Shown: piece after piece, positions 1 to 12,555 of the stretch
Layout: the number at the start of each line of letters is the position of its first letter
How positions within the stretch are numbered: position 1 is the first letter of the stretch
Assembly (NCBI RefSeq): GCF_039535115.1
Contig: NZ_BAAAWO010000001.1
Span: 558,001-622,000 of the forward strand
Length of the DNA stretch: 64,000 nt
DNA from: Paeniglutamicibacter sulfureus
GTDB lineage: Bacteria; Actinomycetota; Actinomycetes; Actinomycetales; Micrococcaceae
Direction of reading: 5' to 3'
The notes under the pieces: generated by a model
What the model saw: the letters and a program-made list of their open reading frames with translations, nothing else
Told to the model about the DNA's origin: nothing
The model's database searches: none
Program-made: the position numbers and the translations under genes

Positions 1-194
1 ACGCCTTGGTGATCAACTCCGCCAAGCGCGCACGCCAGATCAACGCGTACTACGCCCAGCTGCACGAGGGCCTCTTCGAGTACGTCGGCCCGCTGGTCGA
101 CACCCGCCTGAACGAAAAGCCGCTGTCCATCGCCCTGCGCGAAATCAACGAGGGCATGCTCAACGTCTCGAAGATCGAGGAAGCCGCCGAGTAG
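1..194 (+). CDS. rpoZ: RNA polymerase omega subunit, 3' part
   Basis: Omega helps assemble and stabilise RNA polymerase by holding the beta' subunit. Only the C-terminal ~63 residues are inside the window. The reading frame is open to the left edge (codons start at base 3), so the TTG at base 6 is not the real start. The stretch [18 protein letters not shown] followed by a VGPLVD segment and an ALREINEGM segment is typical of actinobacterial omega. It precedes coaBC, a usual actinobacterial neighbour. Identification rests on the conserved core; the N-terminus cannot be assessed. Confidence 0.9.
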   Translation, partial: ALVINSAKRARQINAYYAQLHEGLFEYVGPLVDTRLNEKPLSIALREINEGMLNVSKIEEAAE

Positions 195-298
195 CCACTC
201 GGCCGCAAACGATTACAACGCGTGGGTGCCGGCGCACCTGGGAGGTGCGGCCGTAACGGGCCACAGCCCCCGGGCCGGCGCGACGCACTAACGCATCG

Positions 299-1597
299 GT
301 GGTAGCAGTGAAGCGCATTGTCCTAGGTGTATCCGCAGGGATCGCCGCCTACAAGGCAGCTTTGCTGCTACGGCTGTTTAAGGAGGCCGGCCACCAGGTC
401 GACGTCATCCCCACGGCAGCCTCGCTCGAATTTGTCGGCCTTGCGACCTGGGAGGCACTGAGCGGACGCCCGGTGCGCACCAGCGTCTTCGAAGCGGTGG
501 ACACCGTCAACCATGTCCGCCTCGGGCAGGAAGCGGACCTGGTGGTCATCGCACCCGCCACGGCCGACGTCATGGCCCGGGCCGCCGCCGGGATGGCCAA
601 CGACCTGCTCACCGGCACGCTGCTGGCCACTGGCGCCCCGGTGGTCATGGCCCCGGCCATGCACACCGAAATGTGGGAGCACCCCGCCACCGTCGCCAAC
701 GTGGCGCTGCTGCGCAGCCGCGGCGTGCACGTGATCGAGCCCGCCGTCGGACGCCTGACGGGCAAGGACTCCGGTGCCGGCCGGTTCCCCGAGCCCGAGG
801 ACATCTTCGCGGCCCTCGCGCCGTATCTGGAAGGAACGCCGGGTGCGTCCCTTCCCGACGCGGCGGGTGCGGTGGACTCGGCTGCAGGGGCCACCGTTCC
901 GCTGGCCGGGAAGATCGTCGCGATTTCCGCCGGAGGCACCCGGGAGCCGCTGGACCCCGTGCGCTACCTGGGCAACCGCTCCTCGGGCCGGCAGGGCATC
1001 GCCCTGGCCAAGGCAGCACTTGCCGCCGGCGCCACCGTCCGCTTCATCGCCGCCCACATGGATGTGCCTGCACCTGCGGGCGTCGAACTCAGCACGGCCT
1101 CCACCGCCCGACAGCTGCAGGTGGCCGTCACCGAGGCCGCCCGAGGCGCAGATGCGCTGATCATGAGCGCAGCGGTCGCCGACTTCCGGCCTGCCGAATA
1201 CGTGGATTCGAAGATCAAGAAATCCGACGACCACGCCGACCCGGTGATCACCCTGGTGCGCAACCCGGACATCCTGGCAACGCTGGTTGCCGACCGCACC
1301 GCCGCGGGCAGCGCGGGCGAACTGCCGCCGCTGATCGTGGGCTTTGCCGCGGAGACCGGCGACGCGGAGGCGGGAGTGCTCGAATACGGGGCGGCGAAGC
1401 TGAAGCGCAAGGGCTGTGAAATGCTCGTCGTCAACGAGGTGGGGGAGAACCTGACCTTCGGGACCGACGAGAACTCGGTGACCATCCTCTTCGCCGACGG
1501 CGCCGCCGCGGTGCACGCCTCCGGGTCCAAGGACGAAGTGGCCGCCTCCGTCATCGATGCGGTTGGACGGGCGCTGGCCCCGGCCCGGCGGCACTGA
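299..1597 (+). CDS. coaBC: Bifunctional phosphopantothenoylcysteine decarboxylase / phosphopantothenate-cysteine ligase
   Basis: Catalyses two steps of coenzyme A synthesis: cysteine ligation to 4'-phosphopantothenate (CoaB) and FMN-dependent decarboxylation (CoaC). The CoaC half (about residues 1-180) shows GVSAGIAAYK near the N-terminus, the catalytic His in VNHVRLGQ (about residue 72), the PAMHTEMW signature (119-126) and a GAGRFPEPEDI clamp (159-169). The CoaB half starts near residue 202 with ISAGGTREPLDPVR and carries the KIKK motif (about 305-308). The 432-residue length is normal. The GTG at 299 gives the longest frame; the GTG at 308 (VKRIVLG) fits family N-termini slightly better, and neither has a clear ribosome site. 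A gap of about 100 bp separates it from rpoZ. Confidence 0.96.
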   Translation: MVAVKRIVLGVSAGIAAYKAALLLRLFKEAGHQVDVIPTAASLEFVGLATWEALSGRPVRTSVFEAVDTVNHVRLGQEADLVVIAPATADVMARAAAGMANDLLTGTLLATGAPVVMAPAMHTEMWEHPATVANVALLRSRGVHVIEPAVGRLTGKDSGAGRFPEPEDIFAALAPYLEGTPGASLPDAAGAVDSAAGATVPLAGKIVAISAGGTREPLDPVRYLGNRSSGRQGIALAKAALAAGATVRFIAAHMDVPAPAGVELSTASTARQLQVAVTEAARGADALIMSAAVADFRPAEYVDSKIKKSDDHADPVITLVRNPDILATLVADRTAAGSAGELPPLIVGFAAETGDAEAGVLEYGAAKLKRKGCEMLVVNEVGENLTFGTDENSVTILFADGAAAVHASGSKDEVAASVIDAVGRALAPARRH

Positions 1598-1721
1598 CGG
1601 CCCCGGCGGCGGGGAGAAGAGCCAGTCCACTTCCGCGCGGCGTCATGAAGCGCCGCGGTGCGCCACGAATTGTCATCATGACGGTGTGGCCACTTCCACA
1701 TGACCTCGACGATCCGCGGAT

Positions 1722-1757
1722 CTGACCGGTGTGTGCTGTTACCGGTAGAGTGGCACA
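1722..1757 (+). promoter_or_regulatory. Promoter of metK, apparently leaderless
   Basis: A -10 element TAGAGT (1746-1751) ends 6 nt before the GTG start at 1758. An 18-nt spacer separates it from a CTGACC -35-like hexamer (1722-1727). Transcription would begin at or next to the start codon, and no Shine-Dalgarno sequence is present. This is inferred from sequence only. Confidence 0.6.
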
Positions 1758-2963
1758 GTGACTTTAGAATCCCCGCAGCTACGCCTCTTCACCTCCGAAT
1801 CGGTTACGGAGGGCCACCCGGACAAGATCTGTGACCAGATCTCCGATGCCATCCTCGACGCCATGCTGGCCCAGGACCCCAACTCCCGGGTCGCCGTGGA
1901 GACCTTGACCACCACCGGACTGGTGCACGTGGCTGGCGAGGTGACCACCGACGGCTATGTGGAGATCCCGGAGATCGTGCGCCGCACCATCCTGGACATC
2001 GGCTACGACTCCTCGGCCAACGGCTTCGATGGAGCGCGCTGCGGCGTCTCGGTGTCCATCGGGCAGCAGTCGCAGGAAATCTCCGACGGCGTGTTCAACT
2101 CCCTGGAGGTCCGCGAGGGCACCGCCGTTGACCCGCGCGATGCGCAGGGCGCCGGCGACCAGGGCCTGATGTTCGGCTACGCGTCGGATGAGACCGCGAC
2201 GTTGATGCCCACCCCGATCCACCTGGCGCACCGCCTTTCCGAGCGGCTGACCCAGGTCCGCAAGGACGGCACGCTGTCGCTGCTGCGCCCCGACGGCAAG
2301 ACCCAGGTCACCATCGGCTACGACGGGGACCAGCCGGTCTCCGTGCAGACCATCGTGGTCTCTTCGCAGCACGCCTCCGAGTTCTCGCTGGAGGACCTGA
2401 AGGACGGCCTGTTGGCAGAGGTCGTCAACCCGGTGCTTGCCGGCACCCAGCTCGACACCTCCGAGACCCGCATCATCCTGAACCCCTCGGGCCCCTTCAT
2501 CATCGGCGGACCGGTGGGCGACGCCGGGTTGACCGGCCGCAAGATCATCGTCGACACCTACGGCGGCTACGCCCGCCACGGCGGCGGCGCCTTCTCCGGG
2601 AAGGATCCCTCGAAGGTCGACCGCTCGGCCGCCTACGCCATGCGCTGGGTGGCCAAGAACGTGGTCGCGGCCGGCCTGGCACGACGCGTCGAGGTCCAGG
2701 TCGCCTACGCCATCGGCGTGGCTCGCCCGGTGGGCCTGTACGTGGAGACCTTCGGCACCGAGACCGTCGACCCGGCCAAGATCACCGCCGCGATCAATGA
2801 GATCTTCGACCTGCGCCCGCTGGGCATCATCGAGGACCTTGACCTCAAGCGTCCGATCTACCAGAAGACCGCCGCGCACGGCCACTTCGGCCGTGAGGAG
2901 GCCGACTTCACCTGGGAAAACCTGGACCGCGTCGACGCCCTCAAGGCGTACTTCAACGCCTAA
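1758..2963 (+). CDS. metK: S-adenosylmethionine synthase
   Basis: Makes SAM from methionine and ATP in the cytoplasm. The 401-residue protein has the N-terminal [14 protein letters not shown] signature (ATP/Mg site, about residues 18-31). It also has [18 protein letters not shown], the glycine-rich [16 protein letters not shown] loop in the last third, and a C-terminal HGHFGRE. The length matches the family. The GTG start is supported by the family N-terminus and by the -10 element 6 nt upstream. Coding sequence ends at TAA. It lies between coaBC and priA, each with its own spacing, so it is probably monocistronic. Confidence 0.97.
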   Translation: MTLESPQLRLFTSESVTEGHPDKICDQISDAILDAMLAQDPNSRVAVETLTTTGLVHVAGEVTTDGYVEIPEIVRRTILDIGYDSSANGFDGARCGVSVSIGQQSQEISDGVFNSLEVREGTAVDPRDAQGAGDQGLMFGYASDETATLMPTPIHLAHRLSERLTQVRKDGTLSLLRPDGKTQVTIGYDGDQPVSVQTIVVSSQHASEFSLEDLKDGLLAEVVNPVLAGTQLDTSETRIILNPSGPFIIGGPVGDAGLTGRKIIVDTYGGYARHGGGAFSGKDPSKVDRSAAYAMRWVAKNVVAAGLARRVEVQVAYAIGVARPVGLYVETFGTETVDPAKITAAINEIFDLRPLGIIEDLDLKRPIYQKTAAHGHFGREEADFTWENLDRVDALKAYFNA

Positions 2964-2996
2964 GGGGCGATTCTCCGGCCGGAAGACGTTTGGCGG

Positions 2997-3038
2997 GAAT
3001 CGGGTGTCGCGCCCGCAAGGCGATGCGGCACCCGATTC
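2997..3038 (+). terminator. Stem-loop after metK
   Basis: A 10-bp inverted repeat (2997-3006 with 3029-3038) around a GC-rich loop lies 33 nt after the metK stop. No U-tract follows, so it could be a weak terminator. It is followed by a short direct repeat of a 10-bp unit (GCGGTTAAGC, 3039-3064). Confidence 0.45.
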
Positions 3039-3140
3039 GCGGTTAAGCGCGGTTAAGCGCGGTTCGGCCGGGCTGGCCAAGGTTGGCCGGATGCCGACGG
3101 TAGGGTAATTCTCAAGGCGGATAAAGGGGAGGTGCGGTGC

Positions 3141-5189
3141 ATGGAGCGCTCGGCCCAACCATCGTTGTTGGCGGGCTTTGACCTGTCATCCCCGCTGCCC
3201 GGCATCCCCAACATGGCCGAGGAACTGCCCGTCGCCCGGGTCGTGATCGATTCCCCCGTCCCGCACCTGGACCGCCCCTTCGACTACCTGGTGCCGGCCG
3301 AGCTCGACGAGGCGGCGCAACCCGGGGTCCGGGTCAAGGTTCGCTTTGGCGGGCAGGAACTGGCAGGTCTCCTCGCCGAAAGACTCGAACACTCCGATCC
3401 CGGGATCAAGCTGCAGCCGCTGCGCACCGTGGTGTCACCGGAGGTTGTCCTCTCCGCCCCGGTGCTTGCAGTGGCCCGCGCCGTGGCCGAACGCTATGCC
3501 GGCGGGGTCTGGGACGTGCTGCGCTCGGCCGTCCCTGCCCGCATGGCCAGGGTCGAGACCGAGAAGGACGCCGTCGGCGAATCCCCGGCGGAGGAACCCT
3601 CGCCGCACGGGCCCGTCGAACCCTCCGCCGCCTTGCTCTCGGAGTACCACGGCGGTGCGGACTACGCCCAGGCGCTGCGGACCGGAGGAGCGCCGCGCGC
3701 GGTGCTCTCGGCGGTGCCCAACAGGCCCGGGGACTGGCCGGCGCTGCTGCTCGAGGCCGCCGAACTGACCCTGGCCTCCGGACGCGGCGTGCTCATCGTT
3801 GTCCCCGACGCCCGCGACCTCACCCGGCTTTGCGCCACCCTCGATGAGCGCATCGGCGAGCACGGCTACGCCCGGCTCAGCGCCGAGGACGGCGCGACCC
3901 CCCGCTACCGCAACTTCCTGCGTGTCGCCCGCGGAAACGCGCGGCTGGTGGTCGGCACCCGCAATGCCGCCTTCGCCCCGGTGAAGGACCTGGGCCTGGC
4001 GATCATCTGGGACGATGCCGACAATTCCCACGCCGAGCCGCGCGCCCCGTACCACCACGCCCGCGAGGTGCTGCTGCTGCGGTGCGGGATCGAGGACGCC
4101 GGCCTATTGCTTGCTGCTCCAGGGCGAAGCGCCGAGGCCCAGCGGCTGATCCGCAGCGGCTGGGCCGCCGAACTGGTCGCGGAGCGGAAGCTGCTGCGCG
4201 CCCACGCGCCGCGGGTCATCGCCGCCTCCGACGAATTCGAGGCCGACCGGGACCCGATGCTGCACGCGGCCCGGCTCCCCGCGGCCGCCTGGCGCGAGGC
4301 CAAGGCGGCGCTGGCCCACGGGCCGGTGCTGGTGCAGGTGGCACGGACCGGGTTCATGCCCGCGCTGCGCTGCGAACGTTGCCGCACCCCCGCCCGCTGC
4401 ACCGCCTGCAACGGCCCGCTGGCCCTTGACGATGCCCGCGGGGCGCCGGCCTGTGGCTGGTGCGGACTGGTGGCAAACCCCTGGAACTGCGTCGAGTGCG
4501 GATTCATGCGCCTGCGCGCCGCATCCATCGGCGCGGACCGCACCGCCGAGGAACTGGGCCGCGCCTTTCCCCATGTCAAGGTCGTCGCCGCCACCGGGGC
4601 CAAGCCGCTGTACACCGTGCCTGCGACCCCGGCGCTGGTCGTGGCAACCCCGGGTGCCGAGCCGGTGGCCCAGGACGGGTACGCGGCGGTGCTGCTGCTG
4701 GACGGGGACCGGATGATGGCCCGCGAAGGGCTGCGCACCGGCGAGGAAGTACTCAACCGCTGGATGGGTGCCGCGCACCTGGCCCGCGGGCGCGATGCGG
4801 CCGACGGCCGTCCGGGCGGCGGCACCGTGGTGGTTGCCGGGGAACCGGGCGAGCCGATGCGCGCCCTGGTGCGCTTCGACGCCGCGGCCTACGCGGAGGC
4901 CGAACTCGATGAACGGCGCACCCTGGGCCTGCCCCCGGCCGTGCGCACCGCCATGGTCAAGGGACCCGCGGCGACCGCCGACAAGTTCATGGCGGCGCTG
5001 GAGGTGGGCGATGAGGTGCGCCGGCACGGGCCGGTGCTGCTGGGGGAGGGAGAGCACCGTTGGCTGCTGTTCTTCTCCTACGCCCAGGGTCCCGCGGTCA
5101 CCGCTGCCCTGCGCGCGCTGCGCGCCACCTTCAGCGCGGCGAAGGAGCCCGTCGTCTCCATTCGCATCGATCCGGACGGGATCCTCTGA
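3141..5189 (+). CDS. priA: PriA-like primosomal protein N' lacking helicase motifs
   Basis: PriA restarts stalled replication forks. This 682-residue protein has the N-terminal 3'-DNA-binding domain (starting PVARVVIDSPVPHLDRPFDY) and the zinc-binding part with cysteine pairs CERC, CTAC, CGWC and CVEC. It lacks a recognisable Walker A GxxxxGK[ST]; the matching stretch reads AVPNRPGDWPALLLEAAE. The DEAH-like box is replaced by IIWDDADNSHAEPR. Loss of ATPase motifs is known for actinobacterial PriA, so it probably acts as a DNA-binding scaffold. The ATG at 3141 is chosen because AGGGGAGG lies 8 nt upstream; a GTG at 3132 would add only three residues. Confidence 0.9.
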   Translation: MERSAQPSLLAGFDLSSPLPGIPNMAEELPVARVVIDSPVPHLDRPFDYLVPAELDEAAQPGVRVKVRFGGQELAGLLAERLEHSDPGIKLQPLRTVVSPEVVLSAPVLAVARAVAERYAGGVWDVLRSAVPARMARVETEKDAVGESPAEEPSPHGPVEPSAALLSEYHGGADYAQALRTGGAPRAVLSAVPNRPGDWPALLLEAAELTLASGRGVLIVVPDARDLTRLCATLDERIGEHGYARLSAEDGATPRYRNFLRVARGNARLVVGTRNAAFAPVKDLGLAIIWDDADNSHAEPRAPYHHAREVLLLRCGIEDAGLLLAAPGRSAEAQRLIRSGWAAELVAERKLLRAHAPRVIAASDEFEADRDPMLHAARLPAAAWREAKAALAHGPVLVQVARTGFMPALRCERCRTPARCTACNGPLALDDARGAPACGWCGLVANPWNCVECGFMRLRAASIGADRTAEELGRAFPHVKVVAATGAKPLYTVPATPALVVATPGAEPVAQDGYAAVLLLDGDRMMAREGLRTGEEVLNRWMGAAHLARGRDAADGRPGGGTVVVAGEPGEPMRALVRFDAAAYAEAELDERRTLGLPPAVRTAMVKGPAATADKFMAALEVGDEVRRHGPVLLGEGEHRWLLFFSYAQGPAVTAALRALRATFSAAKEPVVSIRIDPDGIL

Positions 5190-5256
5190 TCCCGTGGCCG
5201 ATCCGGTGGCAGATGCCGGCGGTTGATGCCGGCGTGCCGCGACGTTCGCCCGGGCC

Positions 5257-6261
5257 CTAGTTGTTGTGCTGTGCGTGGTTGCCTGTCGCCACACCCGCGG
5301 TCCGGTCACGGTACGTGGTGCGCGGCATGCCTTGCGGCACCCAGGGATGCTCGGAGGCCAGGAAGTCCTCGATGAGCGATGCGGCCTCGGCCGCCTTTTC
5401 GTAGTGGATCAAGTGCCCGACATCGCCAATGACCCGCATCCGGGCCCGCGGGAAGCTGCGGGCGAGGGCGCGCTGGGCGCGGATCGATCCCAGTTCGTCG
5501 TGCTCGCCGACCACCAGCAGCGTGGGCTCGTTGATGCGGGCCGCGACGTCGCGCACCGTCGCGGTGATCGAGGCGCCATAGGCCTCGCGCAGGGTGCTGC
5601 GTGAGGTGAAACCGGAGAAGTAGCGCCGGTGCTGGTCAACGACATAGGAGCGCATCGCCGGGTCCCTGGACTTGAGCATGGCCAGCGACATCACGTCGGT
5701 GACCAGGCGCGAGCGCAGCAGCGCCTCGCCCGCTGCGGCAGGCAGCCTTTCCCCGGCGGCGTAGTACGCCCCCGCAGCCCGGGACATCGCCGCCTGGCTG
5801 CCCTCCAGCGCGGGCTCGCAGATCGGGTTGATGAGCACCAATTGTGCAAAGGAACCCGGGTGCCGCGCCAGGTACGTTGCGGCGACGATGGTGCCGAAGG
5901 AGTGCCCCAGCAGGATGGTCTCCGGGCCCAGTCCCAACTGCCCGCGCAGCGCGCCGATGACCTCGCCGTAGCCTGCCACGTCGTGGCGCGGGGCCGCCGC
6001 GGGGGAACCTGCGTTTGGATCCCCGGTGAAGGGCGTCGAGGCGCCGAAGCCGGGCAGGTCAGGCACGATGATCGCGTAGTCCGGCAGCTGGCCGATGATG
6101 CGGGCCAGGCCGTGGTGGTCGCCGCGGAAGCCGTGAACCGCCAGGATGACGCCGCGGCAGGGGCCCAGGGCCGGGTACATCCAGCTGGAAACCTCCGAGC
6201 CGTGGATGTGGTGGATGCTTTTCAGGGCGCGGCGCGAGGCATGCGGCGGGATCGGGAGCAT
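5257..6261 (-). CDS. Alpha/beta hydrolase
   Basis: A 334-residue alpha/beta-hydrolase-fold enzyme. HGFRG (about residues 43-47) forms the oxyanion region, GHSFG (119-123) carries the nucleophile Ser121, an Asp lies in VGEHDE, and the catalytic His is in GDVGHLIHYE. The C-terminal ~40 residues are polar and unlike the core. The substrate cannot be predicted; the family includes esterases, haloperoxidase-like enzymes and C-C hydrolases. It is convergent with priA and is transcribed alone. Confidence 0.85.
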   Translation of the reverse strand: MLPIPPHASRRALKSIHHIHGSEVSSWMYPALGPCRGVILAVHGFRGDHHGLARIIGQLPDYAIIVPDLPGFGASTPFTGDPNAGSPAAAPRHDVAGYGEVIGALRGQLGLGPETILLGHSFGTIVAATYLARHPGSFAQLVLINPICEPALEGSQAAMSRAAGAYYAAGERLPAAAGEALLRSRLVTDVMSLAMLKSRDPAMRSYVVDQHRRYFSGFTSRSTLREAYGASITATVRDVAARINEPTLLVVGEHDELGSIRAQRALARSFPRARMRVIGDVGHLIHYEKAAEAASLIEDFLASEHPWVPQGMPRTTYRDRTAGVATGNHAQHNN

Positions 6262-6273
6262 GCCTCCAGCCTA
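6262..6273 (-). promoter_or_regulatory. -10 element of the alpha/beta hydrolase gene
   Basis: On the minus strand TAGGCT (6268-6273) lies 6 nt before the ATG at 6261, consistent with a leaderless transcript. A GGAGG also sits in the 6-nt gap but is too close to the ATG to act as a normal ribosome site. Confidence 0.5.
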
Positions 6274-6459
6274 TCCGCTGCGCGGGGGCTGAACGGGTGA
6301 ATGCGCGCGGAAACGGGCACACATGCGGCTCCGGTTCGGCAACGATTCGCCTACGCTTCACCCGCGGGGCTATGCGGTCGCGGCGGTGCCCCGGTAATGT
6401 CGACAAGACCATGTGAAGCACGCTTTACGCCCACTGCAACACCGAAGGATGGCCCCACC

Positions 6460-8166
6460 GTGGAAGCCGCAGCGACCCACCGATCCCAACTGGCGGCACT
6501 GCGCGCCCGGCCCGGAGCCAAGGTGCTCATCGTGGGCGGTGGCATCAACGGCGTGGCGACCTTCCGCTACCTGGCGCTGCAGGGGGTCGACGTGGCGCTG
6601 GTGGAACGCGGCGACTATTGCCAAGGTGCCTCGGGCGCCTCCTCGCACATGATCCACGGCGGCATCCGCTACCTGGAAAACGGCGAATTCCGCCTGGTCC
6701 ACGAGGCGGTACGGGAACGCAACACGCTGCTGGAGATCGCGCCGCACTACGTCAAGCCGCTGCGCACCACCGTCCCGATCTTCTCCACCTTCTCCGGGCT
6801 CCTGGCCGCCCCGTTGCGCTTCGTGACCCACAGACCCGGGCTGCGGGCCGAACGCGGGGCGCTGCTGATCAAGATCGGCTTGGTCATGTACGACTTGTTC
6901 GCCGGGGCCATCGGCCGCAACACCCCCTGGCACCGGTTCCGCGGGGCCAAGGCCTCCCTCGCGGTGCTCCCGAAGCTGCGGACCGACGTGAAGTACACCG
7001 CCACCTACTTCGACGCCTCGGTGCACAATCCCGAGCGGCTCACCCTGGACGTGCTGCGCGACGGGCTGGAGGCAAACCCGCACGCGAGGGCCAGCAACTA
7101 TGTGTCCCTCATCGGGCACGGCGAGCGCGGGGCACACTTGCGCGACGAGCTCACCGGGGAGGAGTTCGACTTCGACGCCCAGGTCATCGTCAACGCCACC
7201 GGGGCCTGGGTGGATGAGACCAATGCGGTGATCGGCACCCCGAGCCGCTTCATGGGCGGGACCAAGGGCAGCCACATCGTGCTGGATCATCCCGAGCTGC
7301 TGGCCGCCTGCGACGGGCGGGAGATCTTCTTCGAGCACTCCGACGGGCGCATCGTGTTGATCTACCCGCTGGGGGACCGGGTGCTGGTGGGCACCACGGA
7401 CATCGACGCGGACATGGGGGAACCGGCGCGCTGCACCGATGCGGAAGTCGCGTACTTCTTCGAGCTGATCGGCCACGTCTTCCCCTCCATCAAGGTCGGT
7501 GAGGAGCAGATCGTCTACAGGTTCTCCGGGGTGCGCCCGCTGCCGAGCCATGAGAACACCGCCCCCGGATTCGTCTCACGGGACTACCGGATCGAGCACT
7601 CGCGGCTGGCCGGGGGCACCCCGATGCTTTGTCTGGTCGGCGGGAAGTGGACGACGTTCCGCGCGCTGGGCAAGACGCTGGGCAACAAGGTGCTGGCCGA
7701 ACTCGGGGTCTCCCCGGCCCCCGGCACCCGCATGCTTCCCATCGGCGGGGGACGGGACTACCCCAAGACCCCGGCGGAACTGGAGGCCTGGTTCGCCCAG
7801 CGCGCCGCACTGGCGCCGCGGGCGCGGCTCGAGGTGCTGCTGCAGCGCTACGGCACCCGCGCCGACGCCGTGCTGGAACACATTGGCCCCCACGACCCGA
7901 CGCTGCCCGGGTGTCCGGAACTCTCCGCGGCCGAGGTGCGCTACCTGGGCACGCACGAGCAGGTCGGGACGCTGGCCGACGTGTTCATCCGCCGCACCTC
8001 GCTGGCCTTCCGGGGACGGGTCACCGAGTCGCTGCTGGCCCAGGTGGCCGAAGCGCTGGCACCCGTGCTCGGCTGGGACGCGGCCGAAACCGCAGCGCAG
8101 GTCGATGACTGCCGGCGCGTGCTCACCGAGGAGCACGGGGCGCATGTGGCCCTGAGCAACGCCTGA
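6460..8166 (+). CDS. glpD: Aerobic glycerol-3-phosphate dehydrogenase
   Basis: FAD enzyme that oxidises sn-glycerol 3-phosphate to dihydroxyacetone phosphate at the membrane and passes electrons to quinone. The dinucleotide-binding motif KVLIVGGGINGVATFR lies about 20 residues in, followed by YCQGASGASSHMIHGGIRYLE. The C-terminal domain after GGKWTTFRALG is the family cap. GTG 6460 gives 568 residues, the usual size, with GAAGGA about 11 nt upstream. The frame is open further left, and ATG 6397 would add 21 residues of poor similarity. It is followed 74 nt later by glpK, forming a glycerol-utilisation pair; no glpF is present here. Confidence 0.93.
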   Translation: MEAAATHRSQLAALRARPGAKVLIVGGGINGVATFRYLALQGVDVALVERGDYCQGASGASSHMIHGGIRYLENGEFRLVHEAVRERNTLLEIAPHYVKPLRTTVPIFSTFSGLLAAPLRFVTHRPGLRAERGALLIKIGLVMYDLFAGAIGRNTPWHRFRGAKASLAVLPKLRTDVKYTATYFDASVHNPERLTLDVLRDGLEANPHARASNYVSLIGHGERGAHLRDELTGEEFDFDAQVIVNATGAWVDETNAVIGTPSRFMGGTKGSHIVLDHPELLAACDGREIFFEHSDGRIVLIYPLGDRVLVGTTDIDADMGEPARCTDAEVAYFFELIGHVFPSIKVGEEQIVYRFSGVRPLPSHENTAPGFVSRDYRIEHSRLAGGTPMLCLVGGKWTTFRALGKTLGNKVLAELGVSPAPGTRMLPIGGGRDYPKTPAELEAWFAQRAALAPRARLEVLLQRYGTRADAVLEHIGPHDPTLPGCPELSAAEVRYLGTHEQVGTLADVFIRRTSLAFRGRVTESLLAQVAEALAPVLGWDAAETAAQVDDCRRVLTEEHGAHVALSNA

Positions 8167-8240
8167 CACCGCGCACCGCACGACGCTTTCCGCCGTCGAG
8201 CGCCACCCCCCTCTGAACGGCACCTTTGAAAGGCACCGAC

Positions 8241-9755
<1,515 letters not shown>

Positions 9756-9778
9756 GCCACTGCGGCTGGCCCCCGGGG

Positions 9779-9803
9779 GCGGGCGTGCATCCGGCGCGCC
9801 CGC
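9779..9803 (+). terminator. GC-rich hairpin after glpK
   Basis: Inverted repeat 9779-9785 with 9797-9803 (GCGGGCG / CGCCCGC), 23 nt past the glpK stop and just before the leuS promoter. No U-run; probable transcription boundary only. Confidence 0.35.
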
Positions 9804-9823
9804 GGGGCCGGCGCCTTGTGGGG

Positions 9824-9836
9824 TAGAATATGGGGC
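9824..9836 (+). promoter_or_regulatory. Promoter of the leuS leader
   Basis: The -10 hexamer TAGAAT (9824-9829) is followed by 7 nt and then the leader-peptide ATG at 9837, so the leader ORF is predicted to be leaderless. No convincing -35 is visible in the GC-rich upstream sequence. Confidence 0.6.
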
Positions 9837-9863
9837 ATGAACGCAGTGCTCTTGCTAAGTTAG
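9837..9863 (+). CDS. Leucine leader peptide of leuS (MNAVLLLS)
   Basis: Eight codons then TAG: M-N-A-V-L-L-L-S. Three consecutive Leu codons (CTC TTG CTA, 9849-9857) sit 6 nt before the first arm of the attenuator hairpins. CTA and TTG are uncommon leucine codons in this high-GC sequence, which would sharpen stalling when charged leucyl-tRNA is scarce. Too short for gene finders; called from its position between promoter and terminator. Confidence 0.75.
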   Translation: MNAVLLLS

Positions 9864-9917
9864 CCGCATGGGATAAACACCCCCCATGCGGCCGCCCCTT
9901 GCATGCAAGGGGCTTTT
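9864..9917 (+). promoter_or_regulatory. Ribosome-mediated transcription attenuator of leuS
   Basis: Three mutually exclusive stems can be drawn. Stem 1 (protector): 9864-9872 with 9883-9891, 9 bp. Terminator: 9894-9901 with 9906-9913, 8 bp with a 4-nt loop, followed by four T (9914-9917). Antiterminator: 9881-9889 can pair with the 3' half of the terminator region (9901-9905 plus 9909-9912). A ribosome stalled on the Leu codons would cover the 5' arm of stem 1 and free the antiterminator. Attenuators of this kind were predicted comparatively before leuS in some Streptomyces. Confidence 0.75.
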
Positions 9918-10016
9918 GTGTGTCAGGGGGCCTACGCCGCCGATGCACGCCAGCAACCAGCAGGACAGCCACGTTCCACCCACAGGCGCATGAACAGAAG
10001 AAGGCGAAACCCGATA

Positions 10017-12533
<2,517 letters not shown>

Positions 12534-12543
12534 GGGCGGCAGG

Positions 12544-12555
12544 TAGCCTACAGAT
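12544..12555 (+). promoter_or_regulatory. -10 element of the degV-family gene
   Basis: TAGCCT (12544-12549) ends 6 nt before ATG 12556, only 10 nt after the leuS stop. No ribosome-binding sequence is present, so a leaderless transcript is likely. Confidence 0.5.

Noticed and set aside
1600..1757. Possible SAM riboswitch before metK, because two hairpins (1642-1682 and 1685-1700) are present
   Set aside because: The promoter -10 lies 6 nt before the start codon, so these hairpins would be upstream of the transcript; they also do not match a known SAM riboswitch consensus.
3039..3064. Tandem 10-bp repeat GCGGTTAAGC
   Set aside because: Only about 2.5 copies; no obvious role and too short to call an iteron or regulatory array.
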